Assembly (NCBI GenBank): GCA_030447525.1
Contig: JAUJOR010000005.1
Coordinates: forward strand, 124,001-188,000
Direction: 5' to 3'
Source of the DNA: Chloroflexota bacterium
Lineage (GTDB): Bacteria > Chloroflexota > UBA11872 > UBA12225
Length of the DNA: 64,000 bases
A program made the translations under genes and the position numbers. Positions 53,234 to 62,494 of this stretch are shown here, piece by piece; positions within the stretch are counted from its first letter, which is position 1; every line of letters starts with the position of its first letter. The notes under the pieces were generated by a model. The model ran no database searches and was not told the origin of the DNA. It saw nothing but the letters and a program-made list of their open reading frames with translations.

Positions 53234-54439
53234 CTACGGCGCGACCCCGAGGACGATCTCCTCGCGCCGGCCGGCGGGCGATACTGGAGAGGCCACGGCT
53301 GGCGCCGGCTGGTCCTCGGGAAGGGTGCACGCCTCGAGCGCTTCTGAGAGGGCGTCTGTGTCCAGACCGCGGCCGATCAAGACGACCTGCGTGCCGCGCT
53401 GGCTGTCCTCCCGCCACCGCCCCAACACTTCCAGCGAGACGCGCCTGCCGGCCTGGTTCCAGAGCAGCACGTCGTCGCTGCCGGCGACGTTGACGGTCCC
53501 CTTGCTGCGCGCGACGCCCGCCGCCACTTGGTGCCAGCGCGAGAAGACCTGCCGCCGCAGCGCGTCGAGGTCGAAGGGCCGGCGCGTGGCGTAGACGTAG
53601 GAGGCGAAGCCGTAGCCGTCGTCTTCCGACTCGTGGTCGTCGTGGTCCTCGCCCTCCTCGCGGTGGTCTTCGTCCCCTTCTCGCTCCGCCAGCACGTGCT
53701 CCAGCTCCTCCTCGGCCTCCTGCCACTCCTCGGTCTCGCCGGCCTGGTTCAGGTCGAAGGCGCCCGTGTACAGCAGCTTGGCGGGGTCCACTTCCCCGAA
53801 GCGCGTGCGGATGATCTTCGCCCGATCGTTCAGCTCGCGCAGGAACGTCTCCAGCCGCCGCACCTCGTCTTCAGGCACCAGGTCGGTCTTGTTCAGCAGG
53901 ACGACGTCGGCGAACTCGATCTGCCCCGCCAGCAGGTGGGCCACCGAGTGGCTGTGGCTCTCCCCCGCGATCTTGCCCTCCGCGTGGGGGTCCTCGTACG
54001 TGTCCCAGAAGTGCGCCGCGTCCACGACGGTGATGACGGCGTCCAGCTTCACCTTCCCCTCGAGCGAGGGGGCATAGAACGTCTGGGCGATGGGGGCCGC
54101 CTCGCCGAGTCCGGTGGACTCCACCAGGATGTAGTCCAGGTCGTGGCGCTGCGTCAGGTCCTCCACGGCACCGAGCAGGTCGCCCCGCAGCTTGCAGCAG
54201 ATGCACTCGTTCGCCAGCGAGACCAGCTCGGCGTCCGCGCGCGTCTCCCGCGTCACCACCTGGCTGTCCACGTCAATCTCGCCGAACTCGTTCACCACCA
54301 CCGCGATCTTCTTGCCGTGGACGCCCCGCGGCAGGCGGTTGAGGGTGGTGGTCTTGCCGGCGCCCAGGAACCCCACCAGCACGCTGACCGGGACGTCCTG
54401 GGCAGAATCGTTCGTGCGACTGATTTGCATTTGTGACAT
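53234..54439 (-). CDS. COG0523 (CobW/ZigA-like) metallochaperone GTPase
   Basis: 401 residues from ATG 54439. Walker A GFLGAGKTT (residues 23-31), metal-binding ECICC (Cys79, 81, 82), switch-like ESTGLGEAAPIAQTF, and NKTDLVPEDE. A His/Asp/Glu-rich segment (EGDEDHREEGEDHDDHESED) inserted at ~275-300 could store or sense metal. The C-terminal domain (YVYATRRPFDLDALRRQVFS) is intact. Members insert Zn, Ni, Co or Fe into client enzymes. Divergent from the NicO-type transporter. Confidence 0.9.
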   Translation of the reverse strand: MSQMQISRTNDSAQDVPVSVLVGFLGAGKTTTLNRLPRGVHGKKIAVVVNEFGEIDVDSQVVTRETRADAELVSLANECICCKLRGDLLGAVEDLTQRHDLDYILVESTGLGEAAPIAQTFYAPSLEGKVKLDAVITVVDAAHFWDTYEDPHAEGKIAGESHSHSVAHLLAGQIEFADVVLLNKTDLVPEDEVRRLETFLRELNDRAKIIRTRFGEVDPAKLLYTGAFDLNQAGETEEWQEAEEELEHVLAEREGDEDHREEGEDHDDHESEDDGYGFASYVYATRRPFDLDALRRQVFSRWHQVAAGVARSKGTVNVAGSDDVLLWNQAGRRVSLEVLGRWREDSQRGTQVVLIGRGLDTDALSEALEACTLPEDQPAPAVASPVSPAGRREEIVLGVAP

Positions 54440-54554
54440 GATGGGCGCTACCGTACCGGCTCCCGCGCGCCGCGTCAAGCCGCGGGGGGCAGCAGGGCAC
54501 TCGCACCAACACAGCCAATCGCGCCGCATCCGCGGCGCACGGGAGAGCATCGCA
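54440..54554. promoter_or_regulatory. Divergent control region of GTPase and transporter
   Basis: 115 bp between the two divergent metal genes must hold both promoters. No clear Fur/Zur palindrome is visible by eye. GGGAGAG at 54541 serves the transporter. Confidence 0.35.
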
Positions 54555-55436
54555 ATGGACCACGCGGAGATCGTGCACCTGGCGGGCGGCCAGACGGGCC
54601 TCGTCGCGCTGCTGGGGGCGGCGATGGGACTGGGGCTGCGCCAGGGACTCGACTGGCACCACGCCGTCGCCATCGCAGACGTCACGGGCATGACGGGCAT
54701 GGCGGGCGCAACGGGCGGCTCTGCGGAACCGTCGCCTCGTGTCCGCGGGAGCCGCCTGGCCGCGCTCCGTATGTTCGGGCTGGCCGCGGTCTACTCGCTC
54801 GGCCACGCGGCGGTGGTGCTCGTGCTCGGCGCAGCAGCGCTTCTCTTCCGCGAGACGCTCCCCGCGTGGCTCGAGCCGGTAGTGGAGCGGCTGGTCGGGC
54901 TGCTGCTGCTGATCCTCGGCTCGCTACTCGCCTACTCCGTCGCGCTGGGAGTCGCTACCAGCCACCCGGGCGCCGGGAATCGCCTGGCGCTGGTGCGGCG
55001 CGCCTGGCGTGGCGCGACGCGGCGCGGAAGGCAGCTCGTCGCCCGCCTCGCCGGACGCGCTGCCGAAACGTGTCCCGAGGATTTCCACGTCCACCCCGCG
55101 GGTGAATACGCGCCGTACGGCGCCCGCGCCGCCCTGGGCACGGGCGTGGTGCACGGCCTCGGCGCGGAGACCGCACCGCAGGTCCTCATGCTCGCCGCCG
55201 CCGGCAGCGCGTCTGGCGGCCCCGAGGCTGCGGCCGCCACTGGCGCCGGCCTCCTGCTGGCGTTCGTCGCCGGCATGCTCGTCTCCAACGCCGGCATCGC
55301 CCTGGCCACCACCCTTGGGTTTGTCTCGGCCCGACGGGCGCGCGTCGCGTACGCGCTGCTGGGGGGCATCTCCGCGGTGGCGAGCCTGTGGGTCGGAATG
55401 GGGTTGCTCTTCGGGATGGGCGACGCCATTCACTAG
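54555..55436 (+). CDS. NicO-type Ni/Co transporter with altered motif
   Basis: 293 residues with six or seven membrane segments. The first loop reads GLRQGLDWHHAVAIADVTG where the family has a His-x4-Asp-His type motif (RHGxDWDH); here the first His is Gln and the usual Asp is His. AVYSLGHAAVVLVLG is the second conserved His region. A long cytoplasmic loop contains TCPEDFHVHPAGEY. The substitutions may change metal preference. Start ATG 54555. Confidence 0.75.
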   Translation: MDHAEIVHLAGGQTGLVALLGAAMGLGLRQGLDWHHAVAIADVTGMTGMAGATGGSAEPSPRVRGSRLAALRMFGLAAVYSLGHAAVVLVLGAAALLFRETLPAWLEPVVERLVGLLLLILGSLLAYSVALGVATSHPGAGNRLALVRRAWRGATRRGRQLVARLAGRAAETCPEDFHVHPAGEYAPYGARAALGTGVVHGLGAETAPQVLMLAAAGSASGGPEAAAATGAGLLLAFVAGMLVSNAGIALATTLGFVSARRARVAYALLGGISAVASLWVGMGLLFGMGDAIH

Positions 55437-55565
55437 AAGATGGTCTCCCGCTGGTGCCCGGCCGCCGCGCGCAGCGGAGAGCCTCAAGCGCGGGCGTGGT
55501 CGTCGTCATTGGCGTATGGCCTGCCGGCCCACGTCCCGCCAGCGCCAGCGATCAAGGAGGTCACC

Positions 55566-56604
55566 ATGCTTGCGCTGCACCCCGTCACAAGTCACGAGAT
55601 CTGGATGCTCTACCGTGCCAGTGGCGACGGCGTCCCGGGTGTCCCCCGCGCCGCTGCCACCGGGGATGCTGAACAGCCCCAGGCGGCGCACGAGGCGCAC
55701 GCGCTGGCAACGCTGCGCGCCCGGCTGAGGGAGGCGGAGCGGCAGCTCCTCTTCAGGGCGGCGCGCGTGGGTGCGCCGCCACCGGACGAGGAAGTGGCGG
55801 CGGCGTACCGGGCGCTGGAGCCCAGAGCCGCCCGCACTTTCGAGGCCGCGGCCTCGGTGCTCGACGCCTGGGCGCGCGCGCTGCGCGAGGGCGACCGGCC
55901 GAGCTGGTTCGCTGCGGAGCGGGACGCGCTGGCCCGTTTCATGGGAGGCGAGGCGGACTGCGCCGTCCGCGTCTTCCTGCTGTCGGCGGGGCCGGCCGCG
56001 AACGGGCTGGTCTGGCAGACGTTCATCGGGGTCGGGTACCGCGCGCTGTGGTGCGGCGGGCCGCCGCACGTGCACGAGCCGCTTCACGAGGATCTGCTGC
56101 ACACCGCGGCCCACGCCGCCCAGTCGCTGGCACTCGATCCGCTGATCGCCGCATTCCTCGCCACCGACAAGGGCCGGCGGCTGGAGGCCGCCTTCGAGCG
56201 CACTCCCTACGCGCCGCGGCGGCGGCACATCCCCCGAGCTCGACGACCCCGGGATGGACGGCTACGTCCGCGAGATGATCGTGCACGCTGTGGTCTACCA
56301 GGGCGCGCTCCGGGTGTCCGGCGGCCGGGAACCGCTGGTGGACTACTAGCACCGGGTCGCCGACCACGCGGCGCGGGTGCTGCGCGACCCAGCGCTCTGT
56401 CGGGAGCGCGCGCACTTCTACGACGCCTGGGTGCTCGGCGGCTGCGCGCCGCTCCAGCTGCTGGCGCAGCGCTACCTGGCCGAGGGCCGGCAGGTCGACG
56501 CCGCCTTCGTCCGTGCCGGCTTCGAAGCGTTCGAAGGGCTTTTCGCGTGCTGGGCGGAGGCCGTCGACGCCGTACCTGCTCCGGCCGCGGCCAGACCCGG
56601 CTAG
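55566..56604 (+). pseudogene. Unknown helical protein gene, frameshift and internal stop
   Basis: Starts at ATG 55566 (AAGGAGG 5 bases upstream). ATLRARLREAERQLLFRAAR, FEAAASVLDAWARALREGDR and HTAAHAAQSLALDPLIAAFL are amphipathic helices without membrane segments. The frame shifts near 56228-56235, continues as GYVREMIVHAVVYQGALRVS, hits TAG at 56347-56349 in PLVDY-stop-HRVADHA, and resumes to 56604. The family is not recognised. An adjoining IS1182 element starts 12 bp after the gene. Confidence 0.5.
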
Positions 56605-56611
56605 ACGCGAC

Positions 56612-58367
56612 CTAGGAGGCTGGGTCACGGATAGGGGACTACCGTCGGAGGGGGAGATTAGGTAGGCTGCTCGGCCTGATGACATCCCCGCCCACCCGCT
56701 TCAAGCCCTACGCGCCAGACGTGCACGCGGTTGTCCGCCTGGAGGAGGCGCTGCGCCCGAGCACCCGGTGCATGTCTTCATTGATCTGGTGCAATCCGTT
56801 GACCTGGACCACTTTGTGCTCCCGCCGGGCCCAAGGGCGAGAAGCCCTATCATCCACACGCGCTCTTCGGGCTCCTCGCCTGGGGCTACCTGCACGGGGT
56901 GCGCTCGTCGCGCAAGCTCGCGCGCTCGCGCGCCAGGAGGCCGCCTTTGTCTATCTGGCCGGCGGTGGGCACCCAACTACCGGACGCTCGCGCGCTTTCG
57001 CCGGGACAATGCGGCGGCCTTCACCGCGGTCTTCCAGGAGACCGTCCTGCTCGCCCTGCGGCTGGGCCTGGCACAGCTGGGGCATGTGGCCCTGGATGGC
57101 ACCAAGCTGAAGGCGAATGCCTCCAAACACAAGACCATGAGCTACGGGCGGCTGCGCCTGCGGGGAGACGCAAGCCCAAGAAGAATCACCCGGCTAGTTG
57201 AGCACGCGGAGGTCCAGGACGACGCCGAGGACGAGGAGTACGGTGCCGACTCGGACGGCTACTCGGTGGTGGAAGAACTCGCCCGGCGCGAGCAGCGGCT
57301 GGCGAAGATCCAGGGACTGCGGGAGCGCTGGAGGCGGAGCAGCGGGCGGAGCAGGACTCACCCCCGAGCAGGCACCGGCCATCGACGACAAGGAGCAGCG
57401 CTCCTTCGCAGACGGCGACGCTCGGATGATGCTCATGAAGCGCGGCGAGTACGCCTACGCCTACAACGCCCAGATTGCCGCCGACGGCGAGAGCGGGGTC
57501 ATCGTGGCGCCATGCTGACCAACACGGTTCCCGACGTGGGGCACCTCCCTGCGCTCGTGGGGCGCGTCCGGCACTTGCGTGCGGTGGCGGGCCTCCCGGC
57601 GACGACCCCGACGACGGTCAGCGCGGACACCGGCTACTTCAGTAAGGAGAATGTCGCGCAGGATGGCGGCGGGATCGACCTGCTGATCGCCGCCGGGCGG
57701 GACGACCCGGCGACCCCGCCGTTGGTGAACGCGCAGGCGTCTTCACGGCCGACCGGTTCGGCTACGATGAGACCCGGGATGTCTGGCTGTGCCCAGCGGA
57801 CAAGGTCCCGTCGCGCCAGGTGACCCCGCCGGGCGCGCCGGCCGCCCCAGCAAGCACCGCTACCTGGCCTCGGCGGCGGACTGCGCGGTCTGCCCCTGGG
57901 TGCCCGCGGTGCCTGAAGCCTGGTGAGACGAGGCGGGTGCTGGTCACGCAACGGGAGCCGGCCCACCGGCGCCATGCGCTCTGCTGCAGCCGTCAGCCCG
58001 CCAATCGCCGACGCTACCGGCGCGCAAGGCGATTGGCGAGCCCGTCTTTGGCAGCCTGAAGGAAGCCTGCGCCTGGCGAGCCTGAGCCTGCGCGGGCTGG
58101 CGCTCGCGGCGGGGGGACTACCTGCTCGCCTGCTTGGCCCACAACCTCGGCAAACTCCTGCGCGTCTGTCTCCTCCCCGCCGCCGCGAGCGCCTGAAGTC
58201 CGCGCCCGTTGCTCATGTGGATCGGTGCCCGCATCCTCCGCGCGGTCTGGCGGTCGCGAATCCCAGCCGACGACGCCTGCACAGTCCTCACCTCTCCACG
58301 ACCGGCTCCGGCGCCACCAATCGGCCGCCGCTCTCTCCCCGCGGTCACCCGTGACCCAGCCTCCTAG
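56612..58367. mobile_element. IS1182/IS5-like element with CTAG target duplication
   Basis: Perfect 15-bp inverted ends GAGGCTGGGTCACGG (56616-56630 and 58349-58363), each bordered by CTAG (56612-56615, 58364-58367), as expected for a 4-bp palindromic target duplication. It contains a decayed transposase. Confidence 0.85.
56679..58196 (+). pseudogene. IS1182-family transposase, multiply frameshifted
   Basis: The pieces in order are TSPPTRFKPYAPDVHAVVRL, HALFGLLAWGYLHGVRSSRK-like (in a second frame), RRDNAAAFTAVFQETVLLAL, HVALDGTKLKANASKHKTMS (catalytic Asp), RGEYAYAYNAQIAADG, TPTTVSADTGYFSKENV (second Asp), then LAHNLGKLLRVCLL at the end. At least five shifts. The motif order is that of DUF772-containing IS1182/IS5 transposases. 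Confidence 0.85.
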
Positions 58368-58386
58368 TACCGAGAACGAGCGCCGC

Positions 58387-58416
58387 TTGCCACCGCCGAC
58401 CGCGGATCGGCATACT
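58387..58416 (+). promoter_or_regulatory. Candidate promoter before the peptide-binding protein
   Basis: TTGCCA (58387-58392), 18-bp spacer, CATACT (58411-58416), in the short gap between the IS end and the gene at 58481. Confidence 0.4.
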
Positions 58417-58480
58417 GGCGAGCCACAGTAACTGCAAATAAGTTGCAGTCGCGCAGCATGGCAAGCATGGAGGGAGACCG

Positions 58481-60067
58481 ATGCAGAATCACGCAGTTCA
58501 GGCGCCCGAGGCGATGGGGCGTCGCTTTGGGCGCGCGCTTCGCGGGCGCGGTGGGCCTTGGCGCTCTGGCGCTGGCGGCTTCACCAGCGCGCGCCGCCCA
58601 GGTGATGCAGGACGCCTCCACGTCGTCAACCTGGAGCTGTTCTACGGACTCGATCCGGTGCACGAGTTCACCGCCAGCTACCTGCGCAGCGTCGGCGCCG
58701 CGGAGACGCTGCTGCGCATCACACCGGCCGGCGACGTCGACGTGGAGCTCGCCCGCTCGTTCGAGCTGGTCGATCCCTTTACGTGGCGGGTGGGCCTTCG
58801 CCCGGAGGCCACCTTCTGGTCCGGCAAGCCGGTCACCGCCCGCGCCGTGGCCGAGTCGCTCGAGCGTTCCCGCGCCCTCGCGCCGGTGGCCGCCACCCTG
58901 CTTCGGGGCGTGCGCATCGAGCCGGTGGACGAATGGACCGTGCTCTTCCAGTCCGACAACCCAATCCCCGGCCTGCCGCTCAACCTCCAGGACTCCTGGC
59001 TGGCCATCCACAACGCCGAGTCCTATGGGCCCCAGGACAACTCCTTCGACATCGCGGCCGCCGACCTCACCGGCTTCTACCGCATAGCCACCTTTGAGCC
59101 GCGCGTGCGCTCGGTTCTGGTGCGGCAGGAGGCGTACTGGGGCCCACGCGCGCGCATGCCGCGCCTGCGATTTGATGAGGTGGGCGAGAACGACGCCCGC
59201 TCCCTCGTGGCGCTGAGCGGCGAGGCGCACATCGTGCGCAGCATCACCACGACGGCGGCCACGCAGATCGAGCGCAGCCGCACGATGCGCCTGGTCTCGG
59301 TGCCCGCCACGGGCGTCACCAACGCCTACCTGAACGTCCAGAAGGCGCCGTTCGACGACGTGCGCGTGCGCCAGGCGCTCTCCTGGGCGCTCGACCGCGA
59401 GGAGCAGGTCGCGCTGGCCTTCGACGGCCGCGGCAGCCCGGCCTCGTCATGGCTGGCGCCGAACCCCTTCTACGGCGAGGCCAGGCGCGTCGGCTACACC
59501 AGGCAAGACCTCCAGAAGGCCGCGCAGCTGCTCGACGAGGCGGGCTGGCGTCTCGCGCCGGGCAGGCGCGTGCGCGCCAGGGACGGCGTGCCGCTCAGGT
59601 TCCGCCTCTACTGGTGGGGACCCCACCGGCCCATCGTCGAGGTGCTCCAGTCGCAGTGGGAGAGGGTCGGCGCCGAGGTGCTCGTGGACGGCTCGTCGGA
59701 CTACGGCTTCCTGCAGCAGAAGCGGGCGCAGAACGACTGGGACGTCTTCATCGAGGGTTGGGGCACCTTCGGCGAGCCGTCCGCCGTCCTCAGCCGGCAC
59801 GTCGCCCCCGAGGGCGACCTCAACTACATGCGGTTCCGCGATCCGGTGATTGAGGAGCTGCTGGCCGGCTTCGACGCCCTCCACGACCTCGAGGAGCGCC
59901 GGCAGCAGGCGCTCAGGATCAACGAGCGCCACGCGGAGGTGGTGCCGTTCATCTCGCTCTACTCCCGCCACGGCCTCACTGCGGTGAGTCGCGACCTGCG
60001 CAGCTACGTCCCGCCATTCCCCGGCGGCGGGTACGAGGTCACGCCGGACACGTGGGTCGCGGCGTGA
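58481..60067 (+). CDS. Dipeptide/nickel-type ABC substrate-binding protein
   Basis: About 528 residues. The mature part is family 5: FYGLDPVHEFTASYLRSVGA, WRVGLRPEATFWSGKPVTAR, SWALDREEQVALAFDGRGSP and NERHAEVVPFISLYSRHGL. The signal region appears split: GARFAGAVGLGALALAASPA is in another frame, so two compensating shifts (~58535 and ~58610) may disrupt export, or the assembly has indels there. Aligns over its length with 62495-64000. No permease or ATPase genes are in the window. Confidence 0.8.
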   Translation: MQNHAVQAPEAMGRRFGRALRGRGGPWRSGAGGFTSARRPGDAGRLHVVNLELFYGLDPVHEFTASYLRSVGAAETLLRITPAGDVDVELARSFELVDPFTWRVGLRPEATFWSGKPVTARAVAESLERSRALAPVAATLLRGVRIEPVDEWTVLFQSDNPIPGLPLNLQDSWLAIHNAESYGPQDNSFDIAAADLTGFYRIATFEPRVRSVLVRQEAYWGPRARMPRLRFDEVGENDARSLVALSGEAHIVRSITTTAATQIERSRTMRLVSVPATGVTNAYLNVQKAPFDDVRVRQALSWALDREEQVALAFDGRGSPASSWLAPNPFYGEARRVGYTRQDLQKAAQLLDEAGWRLAPGRRVRARDGVPLRFRLYWWGPHRPIVEVLQSQWERVGAEVLVDGSSDYGFLQQKRAQNDWDVFIEGWGTFGEPSAVLSRHVAPEGDLNYMRFRDPVIEELLAGFDALHDLEERRQQALRINERHAEVVPFISLYSRHGLTAVSRDLRSYVPPFPGGGYEVTPDTWVAA

Positions 60068-60112
60068 GACCAGTAATGAGCGGCGCGGGCGCGGGTGTAC
60101 GCCGGAGATGCG

Positions 60113-61459
60113 TCAGACGACGATGTGCTGCCAGCGGCCGCTGCGGTGGCGCAAGTAGGTGAGAAGGGCCCGAACGCCGGCGTCGAGCGTGCTGGAGAGG
60201 AAGACGCCGGGGAGGCCCCAGCCGAGGACGATCCCAAACAGGTAAGAGCCCGGCAGGCGGGCCACCCACATGCCGAGCGTCGTGGCCACCATGGGCAGGC
60301 GCGTGTCGCCGGCGCCGCGCAGGCTGCCGGCGTACACCTGGCCGATGCCCCAGAACGGCTGGGCGAGGGTCAGCACGGGCATGGCAACCGCCCCGAGCGC
60401 GATCACGTCCGCGTCGGCCGTGAAGAGGCTGGTGAGAGGCGCGGCGAACACGGCGCAGAAGACGCCGGTCGCCACCATCACGAGGAGGCACTGGCGCTGC
60501 GCCTCTCGGATCGCGGCGCGTGCCAGGTCCAGCCGCTGGCCCCCTAGGCACTGGCCGACCAGCGTCGTCGCCGCCGCCCCGTAGCCCAGCGCGGGGGTAA
60601 AGGCGACGTTCATCACCTGGAACGTGATCCGGAACGTAGCGTAGGTCGCGGTGCCGAGCGCGAGGAGCATAGTGCCGTAGAGCAAGAAGGCGCCGGTCTG
60701 CAGTGTCTGCTCGGCGGCGGTGGGGATGCCGATGCGCAAGACGCGGCGGATGGCGGTAAAGTCGGGAAGCCAGTCTCGGGCCGACACGAGGAAGCGGCCC
60801 GGCCGAAAGAGCAGCGCGAGCAGGAAGACAGCGCCGCCCGCCCGCGCGATGGCGGCGGCGAGGGCCGCGCCGGCCACGCCCATGCTTGGCATGCCAAAGT
60901 GGCCGAACACCAGGACGTAGGCGAGCGCGAGGTTCACGACGTTGACGGCGGCGCCAGCGACGAGCGGCGTGCGCGTGTCCCCCAAGCCGCGCAGCCCGCC
61001 GGCGGCGACGAGCATCGCCACCAGCGCCGGGAACGCATACGAAGAGAGGCGTACGTACTCGTCGCCCAGGCGCACGACCTCGGGCTCCGGCCCCATCAAC
61101 TGAATGGACGGCTCGGCGAAGGCGACACCGGCAAGCAGCAGGACCAGCCCGACGAGCCCACCGGCGAGGAGCGACTGGGCGACGACGTGCGCGGCGGCGC
61201 GGTCGCGCCGCGCGCCGATCTCGCGCGCGACGACGACGGTGGTGCCGATGCCGAAGGCGCCCATGGCGGCGATCGCCACCTGCATGAGCTGGTTGGCCGA
61301 GCCAACGGCCGCGACCGGCGCGGCGCCGAGTCGGCCGACGATGGCGACGTGGACGACGCCGACGAGGGTCTGGAGGACTTGCTCGCCGATGGCGGGCCAG
61401 GCGAGGCGGGCGACCATGGGGCGCACGTCGGCGGCGGAGGAAAGGCGGAGGTCGGGCAC
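60113..61459 (-). CDS. MATE-family efflux pump
   Basis: 448 residues from GTG 61459. Twelve hydrophobic segments in two six-helix halves; MVARLAWPAIGEQVLQTLVG and GGLRGLGDTRTPLVAGAAVN in the first, RVLRIGIPTAAEQTLQTGAF and GSLRGAGDTRLPMVATTLGM in the second give the characteristic internal repeat. Exports cationic or hydrophobic compounds using Na or H gradients. The start follows the TATA-CCCAACAGAGTA motif by 3 bases, so the message may be nearly leaderless. Confidence 0.95.
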   Translation of the reverse strand: MPDLRLSSAADVRPMVARLAWPAIGEQVLQTLVGVVHVAIVGRLGAAPVAAVGSANQLMQVAIAAMGAFGIGTTVVVAREIGARRDRAAAHVVAQSLLAGGLVGLVLLLAGVAFAEPSIQLMGPEPEVVRLGDEYVRLSSYAFPALVAMLVAAGGLRGLGDTRTPLVAGAAVNVVNLALAYVLVFGHFGMPSMGVAGAALAAAIARAGGAVFLLALLFRPGRFLVSARDWLPDFTAIRRVLRIGIPTAAEQTLQTGAFLLYGTMLLALGTATYATFRITFQVMNVAFTPALGYGAAATTLVGQCLGGQRLDLARAAIREAQRQCLLVMVATGVFCAVFAAPLTSLFTADADVIALGAVAMPVLTLAQPFWGIGQVYAGSLRGAGDTRLPMVATTLGMWVARLPGSYLFGIVLGWGLPGVFLSSTLDAGVRALLTYLRHRSGRWQHIVV

Positions 61460-61462
61460 GGA

Positions 61463-61478
61463 TACTCTGTTGGGTATA
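61463..61478 (-). promoter_or_regulatory. TATACCCAACAGAGTA motif at MATE start
   Basis: On the minus strand 3 bases before the GTG. Shared with 31181-31197; TATACC could be a -10 box. Confidence 0.35.
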
Positions 61479-61597
61479 CTCGGCGCTACTGCGAATTGTA
61501 GGCAGTACCGCTGGCGCCGGCAGGGCAGTGTAGACCGGGCCGCCCCCTGCTCCACCCACGAGGCGCGCATACAGGCCCACAGACGGGCGCAGACAGG

Positions 61598-62392
61598 ATG
61601 GAAGAGACGGACAGCGACGGCGCGCGGCAGACGCAGGACCGAATCAACGCGTACTGGAACTACCGGAGCGAGACCTACGACGGCGACGGCGGCCATGCGA
61701 TCCAGAACGAGGAAAAGCGCCCGGTCTGGCTGAACACGCTGCGCGGCCTGCTGACGCCGGCGCCGGCGGACGTGCTGGACGTGGGAACCGGCACGGGCTT
61801 CCTGGCGCTGCTGCTGGCCGAGCTGGGCCACCGCGTGACGGGCGTCGACCTCTCCGAGGGCATGCTGACCAAGGCCCGCCAGAAGGCGGCGCGCCTGGGT
61901 GCGGCGGCCGTCCCGTCGACATTTCGGGTGGGCGACGCGGTTGACCCGCCGCTGCCGCCGGCCAGCGTGGACGTCGTGATCAGCCGGCACGTGCTCTGGA
62001 CGCTGCACGACCCCGTGCGCGCGATCAGAAACTGGCGGCGTCTGGTGCGGCCGGGCGGCCGGATCATCGCGATCGACGGCCTGTGGCGGCTAAGGACGCA
62101 CCAACCAACTGTGCCTGTTCCGCTACCCGGCGCAGAGGCAACGGCGGACACCGTCAAGGCGCCCGCACCGTGGCGTGCGGCTTGGAACGAGCACTACGGC
62201 GCGGTAGGGTCCGAGCTGCCCCTGTTCGCTACCGAGGAGATCGAACCGTCGATGGCCGCGTTCAGGGATGCCGGCTTCCCGGACGCACAGCTCTCTCGGC
62301 TGGCGGAGATCGAGCGCATCGAACAGGAGAGTACGCCGGACCGCGCGCCCGCGACGCCGCGCTTCGTGATCTCGGCGCAGGTCCACGCGTAA
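61598..62392 (+). CDS. Class I SAM-dependent methyltransferase
   Basis: 264 residues. Motif I VLDVGTGTGFLALLLAELG (~residues 60-78), acidic VTGVDLSEGMLTKARQKAA, RVGDAVDPPLPPASVDVVIS and LVRPGGRIIAIDGLWR. The N-terminal AYWNYRSETYDGD helix places it with UbiE/Methyltransf_11-like small-molecule enzymes. Divergent from the MATE gene; both are flanked by the peptide-binding paralogs, so a transport-linked role is possible. Confidence 0.85.
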   Translation: MEETDSDGARQTQDRINAYWNYRSETYDGDGGHAIQNEEKRPVWLNTLRGLLTPAPADVLDVGTGTGFLALLLAELGHRVTGVDLSEGMLTKARQKAARLGAAAVPSTFRVGDAVDPPLPPASVDVVISRHVLWTLHDPVRAIRNWRRLVRPGGRIIAIDGLWRLRTHQPTVPVPLPGAEATADTVKAPAPWRAAWNEHYGAVGSELPLFATEEIEPSMAAFRDAGFPDAQLSRLAEIERIEQESTPDRAPATPRFVISAQVHA

Positions 62393-62494
62393 ATCGGGCC
62401 GGCCATCGCCGCCGCCCGCCAGGCGAACGCGCCGGTCTGAAGTTGCAAGCTCACAAACTAACAAGCCAAGGAGAAGGATGTGGAGAGAACTACT

